DNA from: Phycisphaerales bacterium
GTDB taxonomy: Bacteria; Pseudomonadota; Gammaproteobacteria; Competibacterales; Competibacteraceae
DNA length: 11,307 nt
Direction of reading: 5' to 3'
NCBI GenBank assembly: GCA_014879435.1
Contig: JACSSB010000161.1
Location: forward strand, 1-11,307
How positions within the stretch are numbered: the stretch's first letter is position 1; the number at the start of each line of letters is the position of its first letter. Below the pieces are notes generated by a model. It was not told the origin of the DNA, did not search any database, and worked only from the letters and a program-made list of their open reading frames with translations. This document shows positions 6,725 to 11,307 of the stretch, in pieces. The position numbers were made by a program, and so were the translations under genes.

Positions 6725-7359
6725 TCCCCGGTGTCTGTCCTGGCTGTGGTCTTCGCGCTGATCTCGACGTGTTCGCGATCCAGGCCGATGCGAACCGTGC
6801 CCTGGCGGCAGCGCTGGATCTGCCGCCGAGTCTCGGTTCGCGGGTGTTGGGGTATCTGCGGCTGTTCAGTCCGCCCAAGAAAACTCTGGCTCTCGCCAAG
6901 TCTGGCCGCTTGCTCACTGAATTGGCCGACGCGGTGCGGTCGGCTTCGGTTTCTTGGAACGGGGTCGCGCATGCCGCGCCGCTGCCGCTGTGGATTGCCG
7001 CGCTCGATACCATTATCGCCAATAAGCCGGAAGTTTTGCCGCTCACTACCCACGGCTATCTCTTCAAAGTCGCTTGGAATCTCGCCGAAAAAGCAGCGGC
7101 TGCCCAAGAGCGGCAACAAGAATCGCGGCTACGGCGCGGTGATTCTGTCCCTGCTCCTCCCACAGTGTCGGAAGCATCTCACACTCCTTCTTCCGACACG
7201 GGTTCCGTCTCGGTCACCGGAAACCCTTCTCCCCTGGAGCCGACCGGGACGGCTTTTTCTTCCCCCAACCCCGAGCGGCGGGCGCGTAATGCGGCATCCG
7301 CTCGGGAGCTTCTGCAATCCCTTCGTCCTTCGCTTCATCCACAACAACAGGAGTCATGA
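6721..7359 (+). CDS. Phage early protein with N-terminal CxxC zinc motif, replication-region type
   Basis: The start at ATG 6721 overlaps the previous stop by 4 bases; an upstream in-frame GTG at 6610 would lie deep in the previous gene. The product has 212 residues. CPGCG (about 6-10) opens the protein, but no second cysteine pair is evident. A helical core follows (LGYLRLFSPPKKTLAL, LLTELADAVRS, HAAPLPLWIAALDTI, LPLTTHGYLFKVAWNLAEKA). The tail from about 140 is low in complexity, rich in S, T and P, and probably disordered. The LFSPPK and LPLTTHGYL patterns remind me of an uncharacterised family common beside replication genes in Pseudomonas-type phages; I could not verify this. It sits in the coupled early operon. 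Confidence 0.75.
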   Translation: MIPGVCPGCGLRADLDVFAIQADANRALAAALDLPPSLGSRVLGYLRLFSPPKKTLALAKSGRLLTELADAVRSASVSWNGVAHAAPLPLWIAALDTIIANKPEVLPLTTHGYLFKVAWNLAEKAAAAQERQQESRLRRGDSVPAPPTVSEASHTPSSDTGSVSVTGNPSPLEPTGTAFSSPNPERRARNAASARELLQSLRPSLHPQQQES

Positions 7360-7360
7360 C

Positions 7361-7831
7361 ATGTTCGGAATTTTCAACAGTGCAGCCGATAACACCAGTG
7401 CCCGCCAGCTTCCTGCTGGTCAGATCGAAAACGATGGTTTGGTGTGCAGCGCCGATCCAGGGCTGGTCGCACTCGCTTCGGACGGTTGGATCATCAAGCA
7501 GAAAATCGAAGCACTTCAGAAGGAGCTGAAAGGCATCACCGATCAGATTGAAAACAGCCTCGGCGTGGGCGCATCGCTGGCCGTCGATGGCGTGTGCTGG
7601 GTGACGATTTCGGCCCGAGAAAGCTTCACTCTCGCCGATCCTGAGCGCCTGCGTGCGGTGCTGGGCGGTCGTTTCGAGGATCTGGTGGATGTTCGCGAAG
7701 AGTACAAGCTCAGCGACAAGCTGAAGGAACTGGCGAGTAACCCGGATGAGCCGCTGGCAGAGCTGCTGCGCGAGTGCATCAAGGTGAAATGCAGCACCGC
7801 CGTGACGTTCCGGCCCGGCAAAGCGCTGTGA
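7361..7831 (+). CDS. Early phage protein with coiled-coil segment, unknown
   Basis: This is a 156-residue protein beginning at ATG 7361, with AGGAG about 9 bases upstream; a longer frame that opens at 6731 is a shadow of the previous gene. Residues about 45-68 (IIKQKIEALQKELKGITDQIENSL) form a likely short coiled coil. A beta-rich segment (GVCWVTISARESFTLADPERL) and a helix-rich C-terminus with CIKVKCSTAVTFRPG follow. The ISxRESxxLxDPERLRxxLGxRFxDLV pattern recurs, as I recall, in early-region proteins of transposable phages, without an assigned function. The position is near where some Mu-like phages carry the nuclease inhibitor Gam, but I see no Gam motif and do not assign it. Confidence 0.75.
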   Translation: MFGIFNSAADNTSARQLPAGQIENDGLVCSADPGLVALASDGWIIKQKIEALQKELKGITDQIENSLGVGASLAVDGVCWVTISARESFTLADPERLRAVLGGRFEDLVDVREEYKLSDKLKELASNPDEPLAELLRECIKVKCSTAVTFRPGKAL

Positions 7832-7855
7832 TCTGAGTCCGCTGGAGGCACCGCC

Positions 7856-8074
7856 ATGACGATTCCTTACGACCTATATCCACCGGCATCGCCTCCAGTT
7901 TTCCTGGTGTGCTGCCACTGCAAGCGCGAGGTGACCATTCATCTGTTTTGGGTGAATGGGCATCGGGTAGAAACCCATCACTGCCCGGAACACGGTGACG
8001 TGGTGGCGATCCGTAGCGCGGTGGTGAATCGCCAACCTGACCCTCATGTGCAACCGGATTGGAGTGCTGCGTGA
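7856..8074 (+). CDS. Small zinc-ribbon-like phage protein
   Basis: A 72-residue protein with cysteine/histidine pairs CCHCKRE and HHCPEHGD (residues about 19-25 and 41-48), which fit a small zinc ribbon. GGAGG (7844-7848) lies 7 bases before the ATG. Its stop overlaps the next start by one base (TGATG). No further function can be read; such ribbons commonly mediate nucleic-acid or protein contacts. Confidence 0.7.
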   Translation: MTIPYDLYPPASPPVFLVCCHCKREVTIHLFWVNGHRVETHHCPEHGDVVAIRSAVVNRQPDPHVQPDWSAA

Positions 8075-8349
8075 TGAGCGATCTTGTGAGTGCTGTAAAG
8101 AAATTATTGAACACCGTGCACGTGATCATCGAAGAGTGCGACATCGAATATAGCTGTGAAGGGCGTTGTGATGGATGCGATGAAGAGGATGATCACTGCC
8201 CGCTCTCTGCTTGTGTCTGTTTTGAACCAGATAGCTCGTTGCTGGAAGACCTTATATCGGACGCGGCTGACTGCGAGCAAGCGCTGTTTTTGCATAGTGT
8301 GAAAGACACTGGAGGGCATGATGTCCATCCATCCACAGCCACACACTAA
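8074..8349 (+). CDS. Small acidic cysteine-rich phage protein
   Basis: I start this 91-residue protein at ATG 8074 (TGATG overlap) rather than at an in-frame TTG at 8059. It is strongly acidic, with a cysteine-dense middle (CEGRCDGCDEEDDHCPLSACVC) that could bind metal. Helices flank this insert: DLVSAVKKLLNTVHVIIEEC before and SLLEDLISDAADCEQALFL after. The flanking helices look like those of the next gene, which lacks the cysteine insert. No known family recognised. Confidence 0.65.
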   Translation: MSDLVSAVKKLLNTVHVIIEECDIEYSCEGRCDGCDEEDDHCPLSACVCFEPDSSLLEDLISDAADCEQALFLHSVKDTGGHDVHPSTATH

Positions 8350-8533
8350 TTTGATCCAGGCTGTTCAGTGTCTGATTGGGCTGGCCGAGGAAGTGATCGG
8401 GGATTTCGAGAAAGCGCAGACGTTTCGGGACTATACCGCGACGGATGATGTGGACTGCACGCACGATCCGGCTTTGATCAGTGAGCTTGGTCAAGCGATT
8501 AAGGAATGTGACCGCCAGATCTCCCTGACTTGA
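8321..8533 (+). CDS. Small acidic helical phage protein, possible paralogue of the preceding gene
   Basis: GGAGG (8311-8315) best serves the second of two adjacent ATGs (8321, 70 residues); 8318 is the alternative. The frame overlaps the end of the preceding gene by 29 bases. The protein has an N-terminal helix (NLIQAVQCLIGLAEEVIGDF) and a C-terminal one (ALISELGQAIKECDRQISL) that align loosely with the flanks of the preceding gene. Unknown function. Confidence 0.65.
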   Translation: MSIHPQPHTNLIQAVQCLIGLAEEVIGDFEKAQTFRDYTATDDVDCTHDPALISELGQAIKECDRQISLT

Positions 8534-8557
8534 AATCTACGGGAGTGAGGAGGGGAA

Positions 8558-8947
8558 ATGACCAGAGGCACGATGATTGACGTGATGCGCCGCAAGGCGT
8601 TCGCCCTGGCCGGTGATCTGGCCGGAAAAGGCGATCCAGCGTATCGCTTGCTGCATGACATGACCGGACTGGAGAGCCTTTCCGGTCAGTCTGTCGGCTT
8701 TTGGAGCGAGCTGGTGGATCGTCTGGAAGAGCTAAAGCACCGCCGCCAGCGCTCGGCACCCCCAAGCTGCACCCCCAAGCAGTGGCGCTATATCACGCGG
8801 CTTCGGGAAAAACTGGGTATGGACGATGAGCACTGGCAGAACTTTCTGAAGAAGCAATTGCACCTCGACCATGAGCGCTTCCTGACCGTAGCCAAGGCCC
8901 GTGGGGCCATCACCGGATTGAAGAAAATGGTAGAGATGCGCACATGA
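8558..8947 (+). CDS. gemA: GemA/gp16-like protein (DUF1018)
   Basis: This 129-residue protein carries both halves of the DUF1018 pattern. The N-terminal half has YRLLHDMTGLESLSG (about 29-43), then FWSELVDRLEELK. The C-terminal half opens with TPKQWRYITRLREKLGMDDEHW and continues with LHLDHERFLTVAKARGAITGLKKM. In Mu the gp16/GemA product modulates expression of host genes, reportedly including those affecting DNA supercoiling and cell division, in the middle of the early region. A strong purine-rich ribosome site (GAGGAGGGG) precedes the ATG. ATGA overlaps the next gene. Family call from pattern memory; the gene position supports it. Confidence 0.82.
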   Translation: MTRGTMIDVMRRKAFALAGDLAGKGDPAYRLLHDMTGLESLSGQSVGFWSELVDRLEELKHRRQRSAPPSCTPKQWRYITRLREKLGMDDEHWQNFLKKQLHLDHERFLTVAKARGAITGLKKMVEMRT

Positions 8948-9180
8948 CCCCCCCGTTCGCATTCCCTATGCCACTGCACGAAAAACCGGGGTGGCGAAAT
9001 GCGTGGCCATGGCGTCATGGCTCGAAGTTTCATTACATCGAAAGCTGTGGCCGCTCGCTGTGCCGAAAGATGATCTATTACGGAGGAGAGAAGATGCATA
9101 GTGATAAAGAGCATCCCGATAACTGCAAGCTGTGCCAGCGCATTCTTGAGGTGCGCCGTAATCGTTATTTTCGCGGGTAG
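8944..9180 (+). CDS. Small zinc-finger-like phage protein
   Basis: A 78-residue protein coupled to the GemA gene by ATGA. Metal-ligand candidates are H30, C35 and C40 in HYIESCGRSLCRK and C61 and C64 in DNCKLCQRIL. This spacing is typical of short phage zinc-binding proteins. The N-terminus is rich in P and W. It contains an internal ATG (9094) preceded by GGAGGAGA, so a shorter C-terminal product carrying the CKLC half could also be made. Function unknown. Confidence 0.65.
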   Translation: MTPPFAFPMPLHEKPGWRNAWPWRHGSKFHYIESCGRSLCRKMIYYGGEKMHSDKEHPDNCKLCQRILEVRRNRYFRG

Positions 9181-9198
9181 TAGGAAGGAGGTTCGTAC

Positions 9199-9222
9199 AT
9201 GCTGGATAGTGGGCTGCTGTGA
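9199..9222 (+). CDS. Seven-codon minigene with perfect Shine-Dalgarno
   Basis: AAGGAGG (9185-9191), seven bases before ATG, is the strongest ribosome site in the window, yet the frame is only MLDSGLL before TGA. The stop overlaps the next ATG (TGATG). It may be a leader peptide that drives translation of the following short frame, or the remains of a truncated gene. Confidence 0.35.
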   Translation: MLDSGLL

Positions 9223-9293
9223 TGGTGCTGCGAAGAATTAGTTCACTTTTTCTTGTTAAAAATAACATGATAATCAAAGCATTAATTATGTAA
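9222..9293 (+). CDS. Possible 23-residue peptide coupled to the minigene
   Basis: The frame begins in the TGATG overlap and encodes a basic, hydrophobic peptide (MVLRRISSLFLVKNN, ending IIKALIM) that could be membrane-active. The DNA turns AT-rich here and contains a 14-bp inverted repeat, TGTTA (9254-9258) and TAACA (9263-9267). Without homologues the coding status is doubtful. Confidence 0.25.
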   Translation: MVLRRISSLFLVKNNMIIKALIM

Positions 9294-9347
9294 TGGGCGA
9301 GTTAAATAGGCTGACGATATGTTTAGTCCAGATGATTGAGGTGTGAA

Positions 9348-9503
9348 ATGGCTTACGAAGAAACTCCGACATGGTGCCTGTGGGCAAAGTGTGCGCTCGC
9401 AATGATCTGCTTCAATCTGGATGAAATGAAAATCCTCGCAGACGCCATCACTCGGCGGCAAAAAGGGAAAGTTCCGGGTAATCACGGAAACTGGGGTGGG
9501 TGA
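9348..9503 (+). CDS. Small phage protein, unknown (51 residues)
   Basis: A frame of 51 codons begins at ATG 9348 with GAGG at 9338-9341. It has three cysteines near the N-terminus (WCLWAKCALAMICFN), then a helical NLDEMKILADAI and a basic, glycine-rich tail (RRQKGKVPGNHGNWGG). TGATG couples it to the following zinc-ribbon gene, which supports it being real. No family recognised. Confidence 0.5.
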   Translation: MAYEETPTWCLWAKCALAMICFNLDEMKILADAITRRQKGKVPGNHGNWGG

Positions 9504-9688
9504 TGAGCAAATCCCGTAATACCGTGCAGTGCCCATCCTGCTCGCACGACGTAGTTTTGCCGGTGAGGCAAGTGGCGATGACCGTCCTGGTCAAATGCCC
9601 GCATTGCGGGATTCCTCTGGCCGCAAGATTCTTTGGTGCTGGCCAGCAACCGGAGCTGAGGCGTGTCACTGTTTGTTTTTTTGATTAA
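9503..9688 (+). CDS. Small zinc-ribbon protein
   Basis: This 61-residue protein has two clear CxxC pairs, CPSC (10-13) and CPHC (32-35), 18 residues apart. That is a classic four-cysteine zinc ribbon, as seen in Com-like phage regulators and transcription-factor ribbons. Mu Com, the translational activator of mom, is also a small zinc protein of this size, but there is no mom gene next to it here. So I do not assign Com. It begins in the stop codon of the previous gene and is the last gene of the coupled run. Confidence 0.65.
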   Translation: MSKSRNTVQCPSCSHDVVLPVRQVAMTVLVKCPHCGIPLAARFFGAGQQPELRRVTVCFFD

Positions 9689-9716
9689 TCGTGCGCCCCA
9701 AAATTGCATGGGAATA

Positions 9717-9759
9717 GACAGGAAGATCGCCGGGAATAGCCCCTGTCCGCTGCCCGGCG
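9717..9759 (+). promoter_or_regulatory. Interleaved inverted repeats (pseudoknot or switch candidate)
   Basis: GACAGG (9717-9722) pairs with CCTGTC (9742-9747), while CGCCGGG (9728-9734) pairs with CCCGGCG (9753-9759). The order A-B-A'-B' means the RNA can form an H-type pseudoknot or one of two exclusive hairpins. GGGAATAG is also repeated (9710-9717, 9732-9739). It lies in the gap between the zinc-ribbon gene and the DUF4124 pair, 40 bases before the next ATG. There is no run of T after the second stem, so a simple terminator is unlikely. Confidence 0.5.
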
Positions 9760-9798
9760 GCACGTTATAAGCAGTTCGTTTAATAGAGATGTTTCAAA

Positions 9799-10224
9799 AT
9801 GAAAAAGATACAAAAAATAGTGGTTCTCTGTGCATCGCTGGGTATCGTCCCAACGGGGGCGTTCAGTCAAACGATGTACAAGTGTCCTGACCCAGCGGGG
9901 ACGGTCCGTTTTCAGCAGGTGCCGTGCTCGCCCACTGGTGGCGGGGAGTCGGTAACGGTGAAGTCGATTCCGACTGGAGCCGGATCTGGCCTTAGCGATG
10001 ACGCCAAGAGCTATATCAAAGAACGCGATGAGCAGCGGAAACAATCGGCACAATCACAGGCGCGACCCGCCGCGACCGCCATGCCCGAAGAGTGTTTTTC
10101 CATGCGGCGGCGCATTCGGACGCTGGAAGAACGCGAAGCGCGGGGGATACATACGCGGGTCAACGGCGAGGAGGAGTCCGTGTCGCGCAAGCGTGAGTAT
10201 GAAGATCTTTGTGGGGCGTGGTGA
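9799..10224 (+). CDS. Secreted DUF4124-domain protein (first of tandem pair)
   Basis: A 141-residue protein with a signal peptide (MKKIQKIVVLCASLGIVPTGAFS, cut expected before Q24). The DUF4124 domain follows at about 24-60: MYKCPDPAGTVRFQQVPC, with C29 and C43 likely disulfide-bonded. A charged helical region comes next, then PEECFSMRRRIRTLEEREARG and an EDLC ending, a C-terminal pattern found in some chromosomal DUF4124 proteins. It is probably periplasmic, with unknown molecular role. The ribosome site is weak (AGAG). Such proteins are not part of Mu-type core genomes, so this looks like cargo. The gene after it is a diverged tandem copy. Confidence 0.85.
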   Translation: MKKIQKIVVLCASLGIVPTGAFSQTMYKCPDPAGTVRFQQVPCSPTGGGESVTVKSIPTGAGSGLSDDAKSYIKERDEQRKQSAQSQARPAATAMPEECFSMRRRIRTLEEREARGIHTRVNGEEESVSRKREYEDLCGAW

Positions 10225-10231
10225 TTTCGAT

Positions 10232-10642
10232 ATGAAAAAAATCGTTATAGCTTTTGCGTTCTGTATGGCGGCGCCAGCATTCAGCCAGACTGTCTATAAA
10301 TGCAGTAAGCCGGACGGCACTACCGCATTCAGTCAAACCCCTTGTGGCGACGAAGCTGAAGCGATGCAAGTCAAGCCAATGCCGATGACAGGATTGGGTG
10401 GGGATCTTACGCCAGGGCAAAAAGCCATGGTGCAGAGCTATAACCACCGTATCGACGCCGAGAAGGGACAGGTCAGAGTGGGTATGACCATGGAAGAGGT
10501 CCGGCGATCCTGGGGAAGCCCAGACAAGAAAAACACCTCTTTCGTGGCCGGGCACTCGCACGAGCAATGGGTTTACCGGCGCGGGTCGGTGCAATCGCAA
10601 TACCTTTATTTCGAGGATGGAATGCTGACCAGCTGGAACTAG
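10232..10642 (+). CDS. Secreted DUF4124 protein with BamE/SmpA-like C-terminus (second of pair)
   Basis: I start this 136-residue protein at ATG 10232 because a clean signal peptide begins there (MKKIVIAFAFCMAAPAFS, cut before Q19). In-frame starts upstream lie inside the previous gene. DUF4124 follows (VYKCSKPDGTTAFSQTPC, C24 and C38). The C-terminal part (81-136), VRVGMTMEEVRRSWGSP then EQWVYRR and LYFEDGMLTSW, has the pattern of the SmpA/OmlA (BamE-type) fold, often an envelope-protein interaction module. Both copies share AFSQT-YKC and a similar linker, so they probably arose by duplication and then took different C-termini. Probably periplasmic; it could alter the lysogen envelope. Confidence 0.85.
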   Translation: MKKIVIAFAFCMAAPAFSQTVYKCSKPDGTTAFSQTPCGDEAEAMQVKPMPMTGLGGDLTPGQKAMVQSYNHRIDAEKGQVRVGMTMEEVRRSWGSPDKKNTSFVAGHSHEQWVYRRGSVQSQYLYFEDGMLTSWN

Positions 10643-10658
10643 CGACCATCCCAACCGC

Positions 10659-10687
10659 TTGATCTCCGCGCCTGCCGGGCGCACAAT
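10659..10687 (+). promoter_or_regulatory. Possible promoter for the antirepressor leader RNA
   Basis: TTGATC (10659-10664) and CACAAT (10682-10687) are each 4 of 6 matches to sigma-70 boxes at the ideal 17-base spacing. Transcription would start near 10694, at the first hairpin of the leader. Motif match only. Confidence 0.3.
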
Positions 10688-10691
10688 CTCC

Positions 10692-10714
10692 CGTGGAGCG
10701 TCAGAAACTCCACG
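10692..10714 (+). promoter_or_regulatory. Leader hairpin
   Basis: CGTGGAG (10692-10698) and CTCCACG (10708-10714) form a 7-bp stem around a 9-base loop, just downstream of the last DUF4124 gene and upstream of the T-tract terminator. CTCCACG is one base short of the complement of the antirepressor ribosome site region (CGTTGGAG), so the right arm might also interact there. Confidence 0.45.
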
Positions 10715-10724
10715 TTGGCGGTAC

Positions 10725-10752
10725 CCGCACCCGACAGTCTTGCGGTTTTTTT
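10725..10752 (+). terminator. Intrinsic terminator-like stem with T tract
   Basis: CCGCA (10725-10729) and TGCGG (10741-10745) form a short stem with an 11-base loop, directly followed by seven T (10746-10752). It could end the DUF4124 transcript, or release a short leader RNA of about 60 bases before the antirepressor gene. The stem is short, so efficiency is uncertain. Confidence 0.5.
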
Positions 10753-10884
10753 GTGCCTACCGATCATGATTTATGGTCGGGAGGGGGCGTAAATATGTTG
10801 AATAGCGCCCGCCGTTCCAACGCGGTTCTGAACCTCCCGGCCACCCTTCTGCCAAGGGTATTCAGAGACGTTGGAGGTTGTTTT
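10753..10884 (+). ncRNA. C4-antisense-like structured leader masking the antirepressor ribosome site
   Basis: Three elements are visible. A hairpin is formed by CCGATCA (10760-10766) and TGGTCGG (10774-10780, one G-U pair). CCAACG (10817-10822) and AACCTCC (10831-10837) are complementary to the consecutive target CGTTGG (10869-10874) and GGAGGTT (10873-10879), which is the Shine-Dalgarno of the AntA gene. A 6-bp hairpin, ACCCTT (10843-10848) with AAGGGT (10854-10859) and loop CTGCC, lies between. This two-block complementarity upstream of an antirepressor is the logic of the C4 RNA of P1/P7 and related satellite and lambdoid elements, which I recall share a CCACCCTTCTGCC core. A covariance search was not possible. 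Confidence 0.6.
10795..10884 (+). CDS. Possible in-frame upstream start of the antirepressor (leader-encoded extension)
   Basis: ATG 10795 follows GGAGG (10780-10784) by 10 bases, and the 30 codons (MLNSARRSNAVLNLPATLLP, ending VFRDVGGCF) run in frame into the AntA start at 10885 with no stop. Ribosomes starting here would move through the antisense blocks and the small hairpin and so open the downstream ribosome site. In P1 the icd and ant frames overlap under C4 control, which is a loose parallel. It may instead be a constraint-free frame over a conserved RNA. Confidence 0.4.
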
Positions 10885-11307
10885 ATGTCTGCCCATCTTA
10901 TCCCCGTCCTATCCGACCAAATCAATGGTCAACCCGCCCTTGTCGTTAATGCCCGCGATCTACATGCTGGGCTTGATGTTGGTAAAGATTTTTCTACTTG
11001 GATCAAGGATCGTATCCAGCAGTACGGATTCATTGAAAATCAGGATTTTATAGTTTTCCCCGATTTTGGGGAAAACCCCCAAGGCGGTCGGCCCGCTAAG
11101 GAATACAGCCTCACACTCGACATGGCGAAGGAGTTGGCCATGGTCGAGCGAACAGAGAAAGGTCGGGCGGTGCGGCGCTACTTCATCAACTGCGAACATT
11201 TGGCGCGTGGCCAGCAAGCGGACCTCGCCAAGCTCCGGGCCCAGCGTGACCTGTTGTGGTCCTGGCTGATCGAACTCAAGCCGGAAGTGGGCAAGATTGC
11301 TCGCTAC
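10885..11307 (+). CDS. AntA/AntB-domain phage antirepressor, 3' end outside window
   Basis: The frame from ATG 10885 stays open to the last base (141 codons seen). Residues about 20-105 form an AntA/AntB domain: VNARDLHAGLDVGKDFSTWI, then the YGFIENQDF and GRPAKEYSLTLDMAKELAMVERTEKG motifs, then RRYFINCE. A helical segment (LAKLRAQRDLLWSWLIELKPEV) starts after it, probably leading into a C-terminal effector domain that is cut off here. Antirepressors of this family bind and inactivate phage repressors. GGAGGTT sits 5 bases before the start, and the leader can pair with it, so translation is probably repressed by RNA in the lysogen. The same frame also opens further upstream at ATG 10795, preceded by GGGAGGGGG, which would add 30 residues encoded by the leader itself. 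Confidence 0.88.
   Translation, partial: MSAHLIPVLSDQINGQPALVVNARDLHAGLDVGKDFSTWIKDRIQQYGFIENQDFIVFPDFGENPQGGRPAKEYSLTLDMAKELAMVERTEKGRAVRRYFINCEHLARGQQADLAKLRAQRDLLWSWLIELKPEVGKIARY

Larger units (their letters stand above)
2415..11307 (+). mobile_element. Mu-type transposable prophage, left (early) part
   Basis: The gene order (leftward repressor, divergent Ner-like regulator, MuA-type transposase, MuB-type ATPase, small early genes, GemA/gp16) is that of the Mu, B3 and D3112 group. The left end is not proven; it must lie after the host HD-GYP fragment and before the repressor, and I favour about 2390-2425. The right part, with late activator, lysis and virion genes, is beyond the window. 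The distal genes (DUF4124 pair, antirepressor) could be cargo of the same prophage, or mark a junction with another element; nothing in the window separates them. Confidence 0.85.

Noticed and set aside
6731..7360. Long N-terminal extension of the 7361 gene
   Set aside because: It lies in another frame of the 6721 gene; arginine/serine-rich composition marks it as a shadow, while ATG 7361 has a good ribosome site.
7361..7831. Gam-type host-nuclease inhibitor
   Set aside because: Position and a short coiled coil are suggestive, but the length and motifs do not match what I know of Gam.
9503..9688. Mu Com assignment for the zinc-ribbon protein
   Set aside because: Size and cysteine pairs fit many small ribbons; no adjacent mom gene and no specific Com pattern.
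1..11307. CRISPR array, tRNA or rRNA genes
   Set aside because: No regularly spaced repeats, cloverleaf arms or conserved rRNA segments were seen on either strand.

Overview
The window reads as a proteobacterial chromosome, most likely gammaproteobacterial, with GC-rich coding DNA. It carries two host genes and then the left (early) part of a Mu-type transposable prophage that runs off the right edge. The lineage is inferred from gene types (a DUF1343/NamZ-like protein, an RpfG-type response regulator, DUF4124 proteins) and REP-like hairpins, not from any marker gene.

Host side (1-2414): a non-coding leader with two REP-like hairpins and a good promoter precedes a 392-residue DUF1343 (NamZ/YbbC-type) protein at 384-1562. 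At 1845-2414 lies a receiver domain followed by only the first residues of an HD-GYP cyclic-di-GMP phosphodiesterase domain. The protein is cut right after its GNH motif, and phage sequence starts within a few dozen bases, so the prophage probably landed in this gene.

Phage left end and switch (about 2415-3170): an AT-rich stretch of about 350 bases holds Mu-end-like motifs, four copies of an ATTGRGAAAC half-site (two forming a perfect 20-bp palindrome) and a consensus DnaA box. A leftward XRE-type repressor (2764-3105) faces a rightward Ner-like DNA-binding protein (3171-3365). A perfect operator-like inverted repeat lies between them.

Early operon (3171-9688): genes run rightward with 1-8 base overlaps at many joints. 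They encode the Ner-like protein, a MuA-type DDE transposase (D240, D306, E355), a MuB-type AAA+ target-selection ATPase, a series of small phage proteins (several with CxxC zinc-ribbon pairs) and a GemA/gp16-like protein. The transposase and MuB proteins would carry out replicative transposition. GemA and the small proteins are probably host-takeover or replication accessory factors.

Distal part (9689-11307): an interleaved inverted-repeat RNA element is followed by two tandem secreted DUF4124 proteins that look like cargo (morons). A structured leader resembling the C4-type antisense riboregulator of P1/P4-like phages follows. It can mask the Shine-Dalgarno sequence of an AntA/AntB-domain antirepressor whose reading frame is still open at the window edge. 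No Mor activator, lysis, head or tail gene is visible. The most interesting points are the C4-like leader plus antirepressor inside a Mu-type phage, the origin-like cluster at the left end, and the DUF4124 cargo pair.
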